A stretch of DNA of 64,000 bases from Flavobacteriales bacterium. Its GTDB lineage: Bacteria > Bacteroidota > Bacteroidia > Flavobacteriales_F > PHOS-HE28. The translations under genes and the position numbers were made by a program. This document shows positions 25,676 to 35,404 of this stretch, piece by piece. Position 1 is the first letter of the stretch; each line of letters opens with the position of its first letter. Location: the NCBI GenBank assembly GCA_016713865.1, contig JADJOG010000002.1, positions 124,001-188,000 of the forward strand, written 5' to 3'. Under the pieces are notes generated by a model that was given only the letters and a program-made list of their open reading frames with translations, did no database searches and was not told the DNA's origin.

Positions 25676-25765
25676 CCAACAACTGTTACCGTTGCCCCGC
25701 ACCATCTGTCACTTCATGAAAGGGGCGACCGGGCAGGATAACGGTCTGGCAGAAGCTCTGAGGCG

Positions 25766-27535
25766 CTAGCGGGCTACAATCAACCTGGTCGACCATCGTT
25801 CCGCCGAGCCAGCCAATTCGATCTTGTACGCTCCAGGGGCCAGATGGCCAGTTTCGAAGGCGATCAAATGGGTGCCGCTCGGGTAGGGTACCAGTTGTTT
25901 CGCATCCACCAATCGTCCAGCCGAATCGTGGATGCGAAGAACCAGTGGCCCCGTATCCCCAAGCGACTCGAACCGGATTTGTCCAGCGTCCTGCATGGGC
26001 TGCGGGAAAACCTGCAAGCCTCCGAACTCTAGTGGCCTGGCCTCGGGGACGGCTACGCCATAGTCGTTCAGATGCAGCCTCACCATCGGAATCGCCTCGC
26101 TCCAAGTGATGTCGAAACTGCTGCCAGTCATGATTGCAGCGCTGCCAGGGGCGCAGTTCCCACTGGTAGCAACAGCTACGAAGCCTTCGCCAGAAAGGCG
26201 CTGCAAGCCAGCGAAATAGTCGCCTGGCGCAAGGCTCGGAGTCGTATTGAAGGTCAGGTAGATGGGTGCTCCGCCCCAAGCCAAGTCGATATCCTCCTCC
26301 GTGATCGCCCGGCGTAGTGAAGTGTCCACGAAGGTGAAGTTCGCATCGAACAGGATCGCCCTTACGAACTGACCGACTTGTGATTCAGTGCCCAGCACCG
26401 CGCTCAGGCCTCGGGCATTGCTGCCTGTTTGCGTGATCTCCATCCGGTTCGCCGCAATGAAGCTGCCCTCCGAACCGTAGCTGCCTTGAACGATACCAGC
26501 GTCGAGTGCCATGGCTCCATAACCATCGTCCCAGCCGGGGCCGGTCATCGTCATCACCACCACTCCGATGTTGTCTGTTGCATCGTCTTCACCCGTGGGC
26601 GAGGTAGCCGTTGCTGTGTAAGTGACCTCACCCAGCGCATCGGGCGCCCAGCTGGTCTGTACCACAACGGTGGCGCGTTCGCCGCTGTTGATGGAGTCGA
26701 GTGTCGCGACGTAGGGACCGTGATCCACGCCGTTCTGCGAAGCGATCACGCTTATGGCCACATCGTAGAGCCGCGCCATGCCCACATTGTGAAGACCCAC
26801 ACTCACGGCCATGGCGCGCGATTGCTCCAGCGGAAGCATGCGGTAACCCAGGCCATTCGTTCCGGGTGAGAAAGGCGAGGCGTTGGCATCGCCCATGCGC
26901 GCACCGGTCACCGCGAGGTCGTGATTCAAGCGCTCGCGGATGCAGATGTCGTCGATGGCGAAGCCGCTGGCCCAATTCGCGCTGTCGCTCCATTGGAAAC
27001 GCAAGCGCAAATCGCTGATGCCGCCGAGCAGCGATAGGTTGCAGGTGAGCTGCTGCCAGTCGGCGCCCGAAGGAATCATCTCGAAGAGAATCCATTCGCC
27101 GGCATTCGCGCTGAAGTCGATGCGGGCTTCGCCGCCGCCAAGCGCACGGGTATGGAACACGCGCAGATCGAGGGCGATGTTGAAGTGGCCGCTGAGGTCG
27201 ATGCTGGGTGTTGCGAGCACGGCTGAATCGAGGTCGCAATTGCACGGCGGGGCATCATCATTCGCCATGGCGAAGCGATTGCCAACCGGCATATCCGGCA
27301 CCGGGAAGAAGCCGCCAGCATTGGCATCGCTCGCTGTTCCGGCAGTGAATGCGGGCACGAATTCGCCAAGGCCGACACCAGCCGATGTCTGCCGTTCAAC
27401 TTGATTGGTGGTCCAACCTGCAGGAATGCCCTGCTCGAAATCCTCACCCCACAAGCAAGTCGATAGGCGCGATTGCGCAGCTGCGGTTTGCCCCAGCAGC
27501 AATGCCGCGAAGGGCAGAAGGATCAGGTTCCGCAT
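25766..27535 (-). CDS. T9SS-sorted secreted protein with jelly-roll domain
   Basis: 589-residue secreted protein. Signal peptide MRNLILLPFAALLLGQTAAAQ, then a jelly-roll module of the kind often labelled choice-of-anchor (CLWGEDFEQGIPAGWT, LATPSIDLSGHFNIALDLRV, WASGFAIDDICI), a central CARDB-like stretch (VGLHNVGMARLYDV, VTYTATATSPTGEDDATDN) and a C-terminal sorting domain (VFPQPMQDAG, RIHDSAGRLVD, LAPGAYKIEL). It resembles the two genes to its left in design but is more distant. Its ATG overlaps the gcvP stop by one base, so the two are probably co-transcribed, which is unexpected for a secreted protein. Confidence 0.85.
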   Translation of the reverse strand: MRNLILLPFAALLLGQTAAAQSRLSTCLWGEDFEQGIPAGWTTNQVERQTSAGVGLGEFVPAFTAGTASDANAGGFFPVPDMPVGNRFAMANDDAPPCNCDLDSAVLATPSIDLSGHFNIALDLRVFHTRALGGGEARIDFSANAGEWILFEMIPSGADWQQLTCNLSLLGGISDLRLRFQWSDSANWASGFAIDDICIRERLNHDLAVTGARMGDANASPFSPGTNGLGYRMLPLEQSRAMAVSVGLHNVGMARLYDVAISVIASQNGVDHGPYVATLDSINSGERATVVVQTSWAPDALGEVTYTATATSPTGEDDATDNIGVVVMTMTGPGWDDGYGAMALDAGIVQGSYGSEGSFIAANRMEITQTGSNARGLSAVLGTESQVGQFVRAILFDANFTFVDTSLRRAITEEDIDLAWGGAPIYLTFNTTPSLAPGDYFAGLQRLSGEGFVAVATSGNCAPGSAAIMTGSSFDITWSEAIPMVRLHLNDYGVAVPEARPLEFGGLQVFPQPMQDAGQIRFESLGDTGPLVLRIHDSAGRLVDAKQLVPYPSGTHLIAFETGHLAPGAYKIELAGSAERWSTRLIVAR

Positions 27536-30420
27536 CAGGCTTCCACGGTCATGTATTCCTCGATCGGCGGGCAAGTGCAGATCAGGTTGCGGTCGCCGAA
27601 GGCATTGTCAACGCGGCTAACGGTGGGCCAGTATTTCCACTCGCGGTTGACATTGGCCGGGAAGGCCGCTTGCTCGCGCGAGTAGAGGTGGCTCCACTCG
27701 TTGGCGCATACTTCTTCACTGGTGTGCGGCGCGTTCTTCAGCACGTTATCAACCTTGTCGGCCTTGCCTTGCTCAATGGCGGCGATCTCCTGCCGGATGC
27801 TGATCATGGCCTCGACGAAACGATCCAGTTCGGCCTTGCTCTCGCTCTCGGTGGGTTCCACCATCAGCGTCTCGGCCACCGGGAAGCTCACCGTGGGCGC
27901 GTGGAATCCGTAGTCCATCAGGCGCTTGGCCACATCGCTCACATCCACGCCGGCCGCGCGCTTGAAGTCGCGGCAATCGAGGATCATCTCGTGCGCCACC
28001 ATGCCCTCGCTGCCCACATAGAGGATCGGGTAGTGCTTCTCGAGTTTCGCGCGGAGGTAGTTGGCATTGAGGATGGCGTAACGCGTGGCATCCGTAAGGC
28101 CCTCGCCACCGAGCATCTTGATGTAGCCGTAGCTGATCAGCAGGATGAGCGAGCTGCCCCAGGGCGCGGCGCTCACGGCAGGAACAGCTTGTTCTCCGCC
28201 GGTCTTGATTATTGGGTGACCGGGCAGGAAGGGCTTCAGCTTGTCGTTCACGCAAATGGGACCCATGCCGGGGCCGCCGCCGCCGTGCGGAATGGCAAAT
28301 GTTTTGTGCAGGTTCAGGTGGCACACATCGGCGCCAATCTCGCCGGGACTGGTGAGGCCCACTTGCGCATTCATGTTGGCGCCATCCATGTAAACGAGGC
28401 CGCCATTCGCGTGAATGGTGCTGGTGATATCCTTGATGCTCTCCTCATACACCCCGTGCGTGCTCGGGTAGGTCACCATCAAGCAGCTCAGCGTGTCCTT
28501 GTATTGTTCGGCCTTCGCTTTCAGGTCGGCCACATCCACATGGCCTTCGCCATCGGCCTTCACCACCACCACCTGCATGCCGGCCATCACGGCGCTGGCC
28601 GGATTGGTGCCGTGCGCGCTGCTGGGGATCAAAGCGATGTTGCGCTTGCTGTCGCCGCGTGATTCGTGGTAGGCGCGGATCACGAGCAGGCCCGCGTATT
28701 CGCCCTGTGCGCCGCTGTTGGGTTGAAGCGAAACAGCGGTGAAGCCCGTGGCCTTGGCGAGTTGCTCACTCAATTCCGCGAACACCTGCTGGTAGCCCTG
28801 CACCTGTTCCACCGGAGCGAAGGGATGGATGTAGGCCCACTCCGGTCGCGTTATCGGCCACAGGGTCGCGGCGGCATTCAGCTTCATGGTGCATGAGCCG
28901 AGCGGGATCATGCCGTGGACGAGCGAGAAATCCTTGTTCTCCAAGCGCTTCATGTAGCGCATGAGCTCGGTCTCGCTATGGTGCGTGTTGAAGACCGGAT
29001 GCGTGAGGAAGTCGCTCTTGCGCTGCAGGTCGGCGGGCACGCTCATAGGAGCGCCGTTGCTGGCAGAACTCGGTGCCTTGGTGCCAGCGGCTTCTGCGAG
29101 CGCTGCGATCACATCGGTCACGTCCGAAGGGCGCACCGTTTCATCGAAGGTGATGCTCACGCTGCTTCCAGCCTGCGCTGAGCCAGTCGAAGCGTAGCGG
29201 AAGTTGATGCCATGCTTTTCGGAGACCTCCTTCACCTTCTTCACATCCTTCACACCGGAAAGCGTGATCGTATCGAAGTAGATCCGTTCGCCACCGTGTA
29301 GCCCATCGCCTTTGCGGTCTCAGCAACGTTGCACGTGTGCGCATGAACGTTGCGCGCGATGCGCTTCAGGCCATCGGGGCCATGATACACGGCGTACATG
29401 CCGGCCATCACGGCGAGCAGTGCCTGTGCCGTGCAGATGTTGCTGGTGGCCTTGTCGCGGCGGATATGCTGCTCGCGCGTTTGCAGCGCCATGCGCAGTC
29501 CTTGTTTGCCACGGCGGTCCTGGCTCACGCCGATGATGCGGCCGGGAATCAAGCGTTTGTATTCGTCGCTGCAGCAGAAGAAGGCTGCGTGCGGACCACC
29601 ATAGCCCATGGGCACGCCGAAGCGCTGGCTGTTGCCCACGCACACATCGGCGCCCCATTCGCCCGGAGGCGCAAGCAGCACGAGCGAGAGCAAGTCGGCG
29701 CACACTGCGGTTTTCACACCTACGGCTTTCGCCTTGATCACCAGCGAGCGGTAGTCGTTCACGCTGCCATCGATCGCCGGGTATTGCAGCGCGAGGCCGA
29801 AGTAGCCAGCGGCCGGATCGAAATCCTTTGCATCGCCCACCACCAACTCCACACCGATGGGCGCGCAACGGGTCTTCAGCACATCGATGTTCTGCGGATA
29901 GAGGCCCTTGTCGGCGAAGAACTTGTGCGCATTGTTCAGCTCCTTCGGCCGCGCCGCGTAGAGCATGTGCATGGCTTCGGCGATGGCCGTGGCTTCATCC
30001 AGGAGCGATGCGTTGGCGATGGGCAGTCCGGTGAGCTCGCTGCACATCGTCTGGAAATTCAGCAGCGCTTCCAAACGGCCCTGCGAGATCTCCGCTTGAT
30101 AGGGCGTGTAGGCCGTGTACCAACCGGGATTCTCCAGGATGTTGCGCAGGATGGGCTGCGGCACGATGGTCCCGTTGTACCCTGGCCGATGTAGCTACGG
30201 GAATTGCTTGTTGCCCCGGCCGAGGTCGCGCATGTGCTCGAGGTATTCGAGCTCGGTCATCGCCGGGCCTACATCGGAGTGCGTTCTTCGCGCGGATGCC
30301 CTTGGGCACGGTGCGGTCGATGAGTTCATCCATTGACGATACGCCGATGGCCTTGAGCATGGCCTTGGTCTCTTCGGCGTTGGGACCAATGTGGCGCTCC
30401 TGGTAGCTGACAACGTTCAT
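27535..30420 (-). CDS. gcvP: Glycine dehydrogenase (decarboxylating), P-protein (four indels)
   Basis: P-protein of the glycine cleavage system; decarboxylates glycine with pyridoxal phosphate. The corrected length is 962 codons, normal for the single-chain form. The N-terminus (MNVVSYQERHIGPN), the middle (LRNILENPGWYTAYTPYQ) and the C-terminal domain with the PLP lysine in NLHKTFAIPHGGGGPG are all present but in different frames. Extra bases near 30283 and 30200 and missing bases near 30185 and 29290 account for every break, and the net length change is zero. The start ATG at 30420 has a -7-like TATATTCG at 30450-30443. Four indels in one gene could also mean real decay, but the rest of the protein is well preserved. 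Confidence 0.9.
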
Positions 30421-30512
30421 GGGGGTGTGCTGAAAAGCGGGGCGAATATACCCGGAGCGTGGAGCGGCTTCCGGACCCGCCTGCCGATTGGTTGGTAAGC
30501 ATTTGGCCACCC

Positions 30513-31162
30513 ATGATGCGGCTCCCCGATCCTCTTGCTGGCCCTCGCCAGTCTTTCTATCAGCCGCGCGCAGCTCGAACCCTTCCGGCCCGACCGCATC
30601 CTGCTCATGAACGGGCAGATCATCGAGGCGCGGGTACTGGGCCAGAGCACCTTCGAGGTGCGCTACCTCGAGTTCGGAAAGAACAGTAAGCGGAAGGAGC
30701 GCGCCGAGCCCACCGAGAACGTGTTCAGCGTGACTGATAGTCTCGGACGCGAACGGGTGTGGTATTTCCACGATACGGTCTTCGGCAACGAGCTCTCGGT
30801 GCAAGAGATGCGCTGGTTCATCAAGGGCGAGCAGGATGCGCGGTCGGGCTACAAGCCTCGCATCGCGACTTGGGGCGGCTTTCTTGTGGGTGCAGGCGCC
30901 AGCATCGCCCTCAACTTAGAGGTGAATGCGCTCTTCATCCCGCCGGTATATGCAGCTGCCATGGCCCTGCTGCGCGTGCATGTGACCCGTGGCTCACTCA
31001 GCGATCCCTACTTGGAAGGCGAACCCAACTACGCGTACGGTTATGCCAAGGTGGGGCGCAGCAGCGGGTCATCCGCAGCCTCATTAGCACGGCAGCGGGC
31101 ATCGCGTGGGTGTGGGCGTGCGGCAGTTCATCATCAATCCCAACTTGGAGGGATACAACTAG
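30513..31162 (+). CDS. Conserved hypothetical exported protein (three indels)
   Basis: About 216 residues after correction. The ATG at 30513 with one surplus C removed (run 30524-30527) gives a signal peptide MMRLPILLLALASLSISRAQ. The body (FRPDRILLMNGQIIEARVLG, GRERVWYFHDTVFGNELSVQEMRWFIKGEQDAR given by position 30766-30842) leads to a hydrophobic stretch and YAYGYAKVGR. Missing bases near 31062 and 31105 then restore RVIRSLISTAAGIA and VGVGVRQFIINPNLEGYN before the TAG at 31160. I recognise no characterised family; the shape (one exported soluble part plus one or two membrane segments) suggests an envelope protein. Confidence 0.65.
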
Positions 31163-31165
31163 GTC

Positions 31166-32020
31166 ATGCACCAGGCCATCAAGAACCCGGTACTGCGGTT
31201 CATGGTCCATGGGCATTTGGTGCTGGCGCTGGGCGCGGCCTTGCAAGTGTGGTGGATCGGTGAGCACTGGTTCGGCCAAGGCTCATGGTACAAGTCAGCG
31301 GCTGCCTTCTTCGCCACCATCGCATGCTATGGCTACAACCGGTTGATGCGTTCGCGCGATGCGGATTTGAGTGAGGTGGCATTCTTCTATTGGTATCGGC
31401 GGCATGCCAAGCTCATGTGGGCGGTTGCGATTGCCAGCGTGGTAATCGTACTTGGATTGATCGCGCCTGAATTGCCCGTGCTGATCGAGAGGCTTGGGGT
31501 CGTTGTAATACCAGCGCTGCTGTATGTCACGCCGCTGCGCACGAAGACTGGACATGTGATCGGCCTGCGGCATGTGCCGGGACTGAAATCGCTGCTGGTG
31601 GCGTGGGTGTGGGCGGCGGGAACGGTGCTGTTGGCTGCGGATGAGGTCACCGGATTGGACTGGTTGCTCGTGATCGTCCTGCTGAGTTTCTATTGGTCCA
31701 TTGCCATTGCATTCGATCTGCGTGACGCGAGTGTTGATGCTTCGGGCCTGCGCACGTTTCCGCAGTTGTTCGGGGTGCGTGTCTCGAAGTTCATCGCCGG
31801 ACTGCTGCTGATCCCTTTGGCTTATATGCTCGTTGGCATGTACGTAATCAAAGTGAATGGTGGCCGGGACTGGTCCATGCTAGTGCCACTGCTCGTGCTT
31901 CTGTTGATGGTGGTTCTCATCATCCGTTCGTCGCCGCAACGCGGCTGGTCCCATTGGCTCGTCCTCGATGGCTGCATCGCCCTGATCCCGCTGCTCGCCA
32001 TCCTCGGCAGCCTATGCTGA
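31166..32020 (+). CDS. UbiA-superfamily-like membrane protein
   Basis: 284 residues with about eight to nine membrane segments. The order and the motif FDLRDASVDASGLRTFPQLFG fit the second Asp-rich motif of UbiA prenyltransferases (DxxxD). The first Asp motif, usually NDxxDxxxD, is degenerate here (YGYNRLMRSRDADLSE), so a classical prenyl transfer reaction is doubtful. LRHVPGLKSLLVAWVWA is typical of Bacteroidota members labelled UbiA-like. It starts 3 bases after the preceding gene. The ATG at 31166 is the natural start. Confidence 0.7.
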   Translation: MHQAIKNPVLRFMVHGHLVLALGAALQVWWIGEHWFGQGSWYKSAAAFFATIACYGYNRLMRSRDADLSEVAFFYWYRRHAKLMWAVAIASVVIVLGLIAPELPVLIERLGVVVIPALLYVTPLRTKTGHVIGLRHVPGLKSLLVAWVWAAGTVLLAADEVTGLDWLLVIVLLSFYWSIAIAFDLRDASVDASGLRTFPQLFGVRVSKFIAGLLLIPLAYMLVGMYVIKVNGGRDWSMLVPLLVLLLMVVLIIRSSPQRGWSHWLVLDGCIALIPLLAILGSLC

Positions 32021-32051
32021 CGGCGCTCATCATGCGCACCACCACCGCCGC

Positions 32052-32059
32052 TACTTTCG
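32052..32059 (+). promoter_or_regulatory. Probable -7 box for kynU
   Basis: TACTTTCG ends 6 bases before the kynU ATG, so a transcript from it would have almost no leader. The same TACTTTCG precedes lnt and prfB. Confidence 0.45.
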
Positions 32060-32065
32060 CCACCG

Positions 32066-33365
32066 ATGCCCGATTTCCAGAACACGCTCGACTTCGCCCG
32101 CGCGCAGGATGCTTCCGATCCGCTGCGCGCCTTCCGCGATGAATTCCACTTTCCGCAGAAGGATGGCCAGCCCGTCATCTACTTCACCGGCAACTCGCTC
32201 GGGCTTCAACCCAAAGGCGCCGCTGCTGCGCTGAAGCAGGAGCTCGACGATTGGGCCACCTTCGGCGTGGAGGGCCACATGAAGGCCAAGCACCCGTGGT
32301 ACAGCTACCACGAGGAACTCACGGCGATGACAGCGCGTCTTATCGGCGCGAAGGAGAGCGAAGTGGTGGTGATGAACCAGCTCACCAGCAACCTGCACTT
32401 CCTGATGGTGAGTTTCTACCAGCCGAACGGGAAGCGGCGGAAGATCCTCACCGAGCAACGGCCATTCCCAAGTGACACCTACGCCTTCGCATCGCAGATC
32501 AGCTTTCACGGCGGCGATTCCGATAAGGACTTGATCGAAGTGCAGCCCCGCGCTGGCGAATACACGCTTCGCACAGAGGACATCATCGCGCGCATAAACG
32601 AACTGGGTGATGAACTCGCGCTCGTCTGCTTCGGCGGCGTGAACTTCTACACCGGACAAGCCTTCGATATGGCGGCGATCACCAAGGCCGCGCATGCCGT
32701 TGGCGCCTACGCTGGATATGACCTCGCGCACGCTGCCGGCAACCTGCATCTCAAGCTGCACGAATGGAACGCCGACTTCGCCGCGTGGTGTACCTACAAG
32801 TACCTCAACAGCGGTCCGGGCAGCGTGGCTGGCGCCGTCGCATGAGCGTCACCACGGAAAAGGGTTGCCGCTCTTCGCCGGCTGGTGGGGGCACGACAAG
32901 CACGAACGGTTCAAGATGGAGCGCACCTTCAAGGCCATGAACACCGCCGAGGCCTGGCAGGTGAGCAATGCGCCGGTCTTCAGCATGGCGGTGCATCGCG
33001 CGGCGCTGGAGCAATTCGATCGCGCGGGCATCGCGAACCTGCGCGCGAAGAGTGAACAACTCACCAGCTACTTGGCGTTCATCATCGGCGAGGTGGCGAA
33101 GGCGACCGGTGCGAAGCTGGAAGTGATCACTCCGAGCGATCCCGCGCAGCGCGGCTGCCAGTTGAGCATCGTGGCCCATGGCAAAGGCAAGGACCTCTTC
33201 CATGCGATCAGCGCGAAGGGCGTGGTGGCCGATTGGCGCGAACCCAACCCCGGCTCGCCGGCCGGGGCAGGCGTCATCCGTGTAGCTCCCGTGCCGATGT
33301 ACAATTCGTTCGAGGACGTGTATCGTTTCGGACAGATTCTGACGGCGGCGATATGCAACGCGTAA
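32066..33365 (+). CDS. kynU: Kynureninase (frameshifted)
   Basis: PLP enzyme that cleaves kynurenine or 3-hydroxykynurenine to anthranilate or 3-hydroxyanthranilate plus alanine. The first frame covers residues 1 to about 255, with YFTGNSLGLQP, the PLP lysine in CTYKYLNSGPG (Lys about 245) and SVAGA. The second frame continues with HERHHGKGLPLFAGWWGH and WQVSNAPVFS to a normal C-terminus. One extra base (or two missing) near 32837-32840 explains the shift. The corrected length is about 433 residues. It is followed by kmo after a short repeat-filled gap, so the two pathway genes are probably one unit. Confidence 0.9.
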
Positions 33366-33402
33366 CCCGCAACCCGTCAACCTGCAACACGCAACCTGCA
33401 AA
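33366..33402. repeat. Short degenerate repeat between kynU and kmo
   Basis: Units of CAACCCG, CAACCTG and CAACACG in near tandem. Same style as the repeats at 15785-15841 (opposite orientation), 2529-2575 and 50268-50346. Confidence 0.6.
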
Positions 33403-34836
33403 ATGAACGGGAAACAGATCACCATCGTCGGCGGCGGATTGGTCGGCAGTTTGCTGGCCGTATTCCTAGCCAAGCGCGGACATAGGATCAACGTGTTCGA
33501 GCGCCGCGCCGATCCGCGCAAGAGCAACGTGTATGCAGGTCGAAGCATCAACCTGGTGGTGAGCCATCGCGGATGGACCGCGCTGAAGGCCGCTGGTGTA
33601 CACGAGGCCGTGGAGCGCATCGTGGTGCCCGTGCATGCCCGCATGACGCACGACCGCGACGGCAAGCTCACGCGCCTGCCCTACAGCATCGATGAGCGCG
33701 CCATCCACAGTGTGAGTCGTGGCGAGCTGAACAAGGTGATGCTGAGCGAAGCGGAGAAGTTCCCCAATGTGAAGCTGCATTTCGAGCATCGCTGCACGAG
33801 CGTGAATCTCGAGACGGGCACCTGCACCTTCCACAACGAAGCCACCGGCGAAGCGAGCGCTGTGCCGGCCGATGTGGTCTTCGGAAGTGATGGCGCGCCG
33901 AGCGCTGTGCGACAGGAGTTCATGAAGCACCGCTTCACCTTCAGCCAGACCTACATCGAGCACGACTACAAGGAGATCGCCTTCGCGCCGAATGCGGATG
34001 GTACGCCGCGCATGGACCCGCACTGCCTGCACATTTGGCCGCGCCGCTGGTTCATGATGATGGGCCTCGCCAACACCGATGGCGGTTTCACGGGAACGCT
34101 CTTCATGCCGCACACGGCGTCAGCCGTCATTCCGGAGGCCGGGCGGCCGAAGGGCGCTGGTCCAGGACTCGCGAGACGTGGCGAAGCGACGGAATCTCAC
34201 CCAGCCATTCCTGCATTTGATCAGATCAAGGACGAGCAGGACCTCATGCGCTTCTTCGAGGAGCATTTCCGCGATGCGACCCCCATGCTTCCCGATCTCG
34301 CCGAGCAATACTTCCGCAACCCGCAGAGCAACCTCGCCATCATCCGCTGCTCGCCGTGGACCTACAAGGACAAGGTGGCGCTGATCGGCGATGCGGCCCA
34401 CGCCATCGTGCCTTTCTATGGCGAAGGCATGAACGCCGGCTACGAGGATTGCAAGGTGCTCAACGATATCCTGAACGAACACGGCGACGACAACTGGGCC
34501 ACCGTGCTCGATGCCTACCACAAAGCGCGCAAGCCCAACGGCGATGCCATCGCCGATCTCTCATTGCGCAACTTCGTGGAGATGCGCGACCTCGTTGCCG
34601 ATCCGAAGTTCATTCTGCGCAAGAAGATCGAAGGCCGCCTGCAAGCGCGCCACCCCGACAAATGGCTGCCGCTCTACAGCCAGGTGAAGTTCAGCGACAT
34701 CGGCTACAAGACCGCTTGGGACGAGGGCCTGCGCCACGACCGCATCATGGAGCAGGTGCTTGCCATGCCGGGCATCGAGGAGAAATGGGAGAGCGAGGAG
34801 GTGGAGCGGAAGGCGCTGGGGTTGTTGGAGAAGTGA
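33403..34836 (+). CDS. kmo: Kynurenine 3-monooxygenase
   Basis: FAD- and NADPH-dependent hydroxylase that makes 3-hydroxykynurenine. It is 477 residues. The N-terminal dinucleotide-binding motif IVGGGLVGSLLAVFLAKRG, the substrate-side SINLVVSHRG, and the second FAD motif VALIGDAAHAIVPFYGEGMNAG with YEDC are present. Between FMPH and FDQIKDEQ there is an extra segment of about 25 residues (from TASAVIPEAG to EATESHPAI) encoded by a GTCATTCCGG...GGAATCTC repeat; see the repeat entry. It sits in a surface region between conserved blocks, so the enzyme may tolerate it. Together with kynU it forms part of tryptophan catabolism. Confidence 0.95.
   Translation: MNGKQITIVGGGLVGSLLAVFLAKRGHRINVFERRADPRKSNVYAGRSINLVVSHRGWTALKAAGVHEAVERIVVPVHARMTHDRDGKLTRLPYSIDERAIHSVSRGELNKVMLSEAEKFPNVKLHFEHRCTSVNLETGTCTFHNEATGEASAVPADVVFGSDGAPSAVRQEFMKHRFTFSQTYIEHDYKEIAFAPNADGTPRMDPHCLHIWPRRWFMMMGLANTDGGFTGTLFMPHTASAVIPEAGRPKGAGPGLARRGEATESHPAIPAFDQIKDEQDLMRFFEEHFRDATPMLPDLAEQYFRNPQSNLAIIRCSPWTYKDKVALIGDAAHAIVPFYGEGMNAGYEDCKVLNDILNEHGDDNWATVLDAYHKARKPNGDAIADLSLRNFVEMRDLVADPKFILRKKIEGRLQARHPDKWLPLYSQVKFSDIGYKTAWDEGLRHDRIMEQVLAMPGIEEKWESEEVERKALGLLEK
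34126..34199. repeat. Repeat element inserted in frame in kmo
   Basis: Starts GTCATTCCGGAG and ends GCGAAGCGACGGAATCTC, with partial inverted symmetry between ATTCCG and CGGAAT. This CATTCCG...CGGAATCTC form resembles dispersed intergenic repeats of environmental bacteria. It adds about 25 codons without breaking the kmo frame. Confidence 0.65.
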
Positions 34837-34850
34837 TTCGCGATGAAGAG

Positions 34851-35398
34851 ATGAGAATCGTTTCTCGAATTCGGTCAAAGAGCTTTCTGAAGTTCACGCT
34901 TTTCGAGCATGCAATCATCACGACATTGATCGGAGCAGGTATTCCTGCGATGCTATTCTTCGGAATAATGATGTCTGGTCGGCGGAACAGCGATTCGGCT
35001 GTTGAACTGATCGAGACCTTCTTTGCAGATGAGGGAACGAAGCTGATGGCTGTTGTAGCCATTGTAGCAGCGATTGTGAATTTGATCGTTCTCGGGATAA
35101 GAAACTCTGAGATGGTGGTGTTAGCCGAATTGGATGATGCGCGCAAATCGCTGAAGCTGGAAGTCAGACGGAGGCGCACTAGAACCCTCCGCTCGGTGGA
35201 AGTGCCATTTGAGCGATTGGTTTGGCGGCGAACCAAGACGGCCAAGATTCCCGCTGTACCCAGTTACATTGGCTATGAGTTCTTGGACGGCGCGACGGTT
35301 GTTGGAAGTCTACCGACCATTTCACATGGGATGATCAGCAACGGAGGGTCAAGAGTTTCCTTGCAGAGCTGAACGAGCGAGTTGTCGTTGGCGGCTAG
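34851..35398 (+). CDS. Hypothetical two-helix membrane protein (probable indel near end)
   Basis: About 183 residues after correction. Two hydrophobic helices (AIITTLIGAGIPAMLFFGI and LMAVVAIVAAIVNLIVLGI) are followed by a basic, possibly cytoplasmic domain (LDDARKSLKLEVRRRRTRTL). The frame as read stops at 35372. One base missing near 35346 would instead read VKSFLAELNERVVVGG to a TAG at 35396, which looks more protein-like. The base composition is clearly lower in GC than the flanking kmo gene, which suggests recent acquisition. I know no family for it. The ATG at 34851 lies 14 bases after the kmo stop. Confidence 0.55.
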
Positions 35399-35404
35399 AG
35401 GATT

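Noticed and set aside
27349..28662. Plus-strand open frame (437 codons) over gcvP
   Set aside because: Antisense shadow of gcvP.
27535..30420. gcvP as the two-subunit (gcvPA/gcvPB) form
   Set aside because: The breaks do not fall at the subunit boundary, and the pieces have no proper starts; total length equals the single-chain enzyme.
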